A stretch of DNA of 6,803 nt from NCBI GenBank assembly GCA_010671975.1, contig JAAHIA010000274.1, positions 1-6,803 on the forward strand, read 5' to 3'. Shown one piece after another: positions 6,367-6,803 of this stretch. This stretch comes from Leptolyngbya sp. SIO4C1. GTDB taxonomy: Bacteria; Cyanobacteriota; Cyanobacteriia; Phormidesmidales; Phormidesmidaceae. Below the pieces are notes generated by a model. It ran no database searches and had not been told where the DNA came from. It worked only from the letters and a program-made list of their open reading frames with translations. A program made the position numbers and the translations under genes. The number at the start of each line of letters is the position of its first letter. The stretch's first letter is position 1.

Positions 6367-6374
6367 AAGTTTCC

Positions 6375-6791
6375 ATGAAAGTCATGGTTTTAGTCAAAGC
6401 AACTCCCGACTCCGAAGCAGGGATCATGCCTACGGAAGACATTCTGGCTGCAATGGGCCAGTTCAACGAAGCACTGGTTGAAGCAGGAATCATGCTTGCT
6501 GGGGAAGGGCTACATCCCACCTCGAAAGGCGTGCGCGTAACGTTTTCAGGACGTCATTGTACCGTCATCGATGGCCCCTTTGCCGAAACAAAAGAACTGG
6601 TTGCAGGCTTCTGGCTTTGGCAGGTGAAATCTATGGCAGAGGCCATTGACTGGATCAAGCGCAGTCCCTTTCAAGACGGTGAAGTCGAAATTCGTCCCAT
6701 CTTTGAAGCGGATGACTTTGGTGACGCCTTTACCCCCGAACTCAGGGAACAGGAAGAACGCCTCCGCGCCGAAATGGAAAAACGGCAGTAA
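6375..6791 (+). CDS. YCII-related DGPF-domain protein
   Basis: A 138-residue soluble protein of the YCII-related/DGPF family (dimeric ferredoxin-like alpha-beta fold). It opens 'MKVMVLVKATPDSEAG', has 'GEGLHPTSKGVRV' (43-55) with the conserved His47, and carries the diagnostic 'VIDGPFAETKELVAGFW' (64-80) with the DGPF motif at 66-69 and Asp66. The tail 'REQEERLRAEMEKRQ' is a charged helix. Length and order of motifs match full-length family members. These proteins are the usual genomic partners and targets of ECF42 sigma factors; their biochemical activity is not established, although the related YciI protein has been described as hydrolase-like with a His-Asp pair. A predicted ECF42 promoter precedes it, so expression is expected to depend on the upstream sigma gene. 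No HIP1 site falls in this gene. Confidence 0.9.
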   Translation: MKVMVLVKATPDSEAGIMPTEDILAAMGQFNEALVEAGIMLAGEGLHPTSKGVRVTFSGRHCTVIDGPFAETKELVAGFWLWQVKSMAEAIDWIKRSPFQDGEVEIRPIFEADDFGDAFTPELREQEERLRAEMEKRQ

Positions 6792-6803
6792 CGATAAATT
6801 GGG

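Larger units (their letters stand above)
6137..6374 (+). other. Intergenic leader between sigma factor and DGPF gene
   Basis: A gap of 238 bases with no convincing gene. It contains a run of seven T (6140-6146) without a strong stem before it, the predicted ECF42 promoter (6154-6180), and a possible long-range pairing AAGGAAC (6226-6232) with GTTCCTT (6283-6289), which runs into five T. ACATG (6253-6257) and CATGT (6274-6278) could pair inside it. A TATACT hexamer at 6311-6316 could serve a housekeeping promoter, but no good -35 box precedes it. The ribosome site AAGGAG ends the region. Confidence 0.45.

Noticed and set aside
6255..6374. N-terminal extension of the DGPF protein from ATG 6255 or 6351
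   Set aside because: Neither start has a ribosome site, the extra residues do not resemble the family, and ATG 6375 has AAGGAG at ideal spacing and begins the typical MKVMVL sequence.

Overview
The window looks cyanobacterial. The palindrome GCGATCGC (HIP1), which is strongly over-represented in many cyanobacterial genomes, occurs nine times in 6.8 kb (starts at 385, 1485, 2432, 3450, 3700, 3985, 4055, 4554 and 5783). About 0.1 copies would be expected by chance. The proteins also look like those of filamentous cyanobacteria, but the genus cannot be read from this sequence.

Left part (1-4376, + strand): a compact cell-surface glycan gene cluster. It begins with the C-terminal portion of a polysaccharide flippase (MOP/MATE fold) whose 5' side is blocked: all three forward frames have a stop in the first 20 bases. 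Two family-2 glycosyltransferases follow, then a soluble FAD-dependent GMC oxidoreductase. The last three genes are separated by about 10 bases each and are very probably co-transcribed. The inferred scheme is that the glycosyltransferases extend a lipid-linked glycan on the cytoplasmic face, the flippase family moves it outward, and the GMC enzyme oxidises a sugar or related alcohol. The substrate is unknown.

Middle (4383-4709, - strand): a 108-residue vicinal-oxygen-chelate (VOC) protein, tail-to-tail with the oxidoreductase and only 6 bases away. It resembles ArsI/CadI-type proteins at both ends but lacks the internal segment that carries their cysteine pair.

Right part (4892-6791, + strand): an ECF sigma factor with a long C-terminal extension (ECF42 type), followed by a YCII-related 'DGPF' protein, the characteristic partner of this sigma group. 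The 238-base gap between them holds TGTCGA-N17-CGAC, which fits the ECF42 promoter motif as I recall it. This suggests the sigma factor drives its neighbour. The divergent region between the VOC gene and the sigma gene holds an 8-bp perfect inverted repeat.

No tRNA, rRNA, CRISPR array, insertion sequence or convincing intrinsic terminator was seen.
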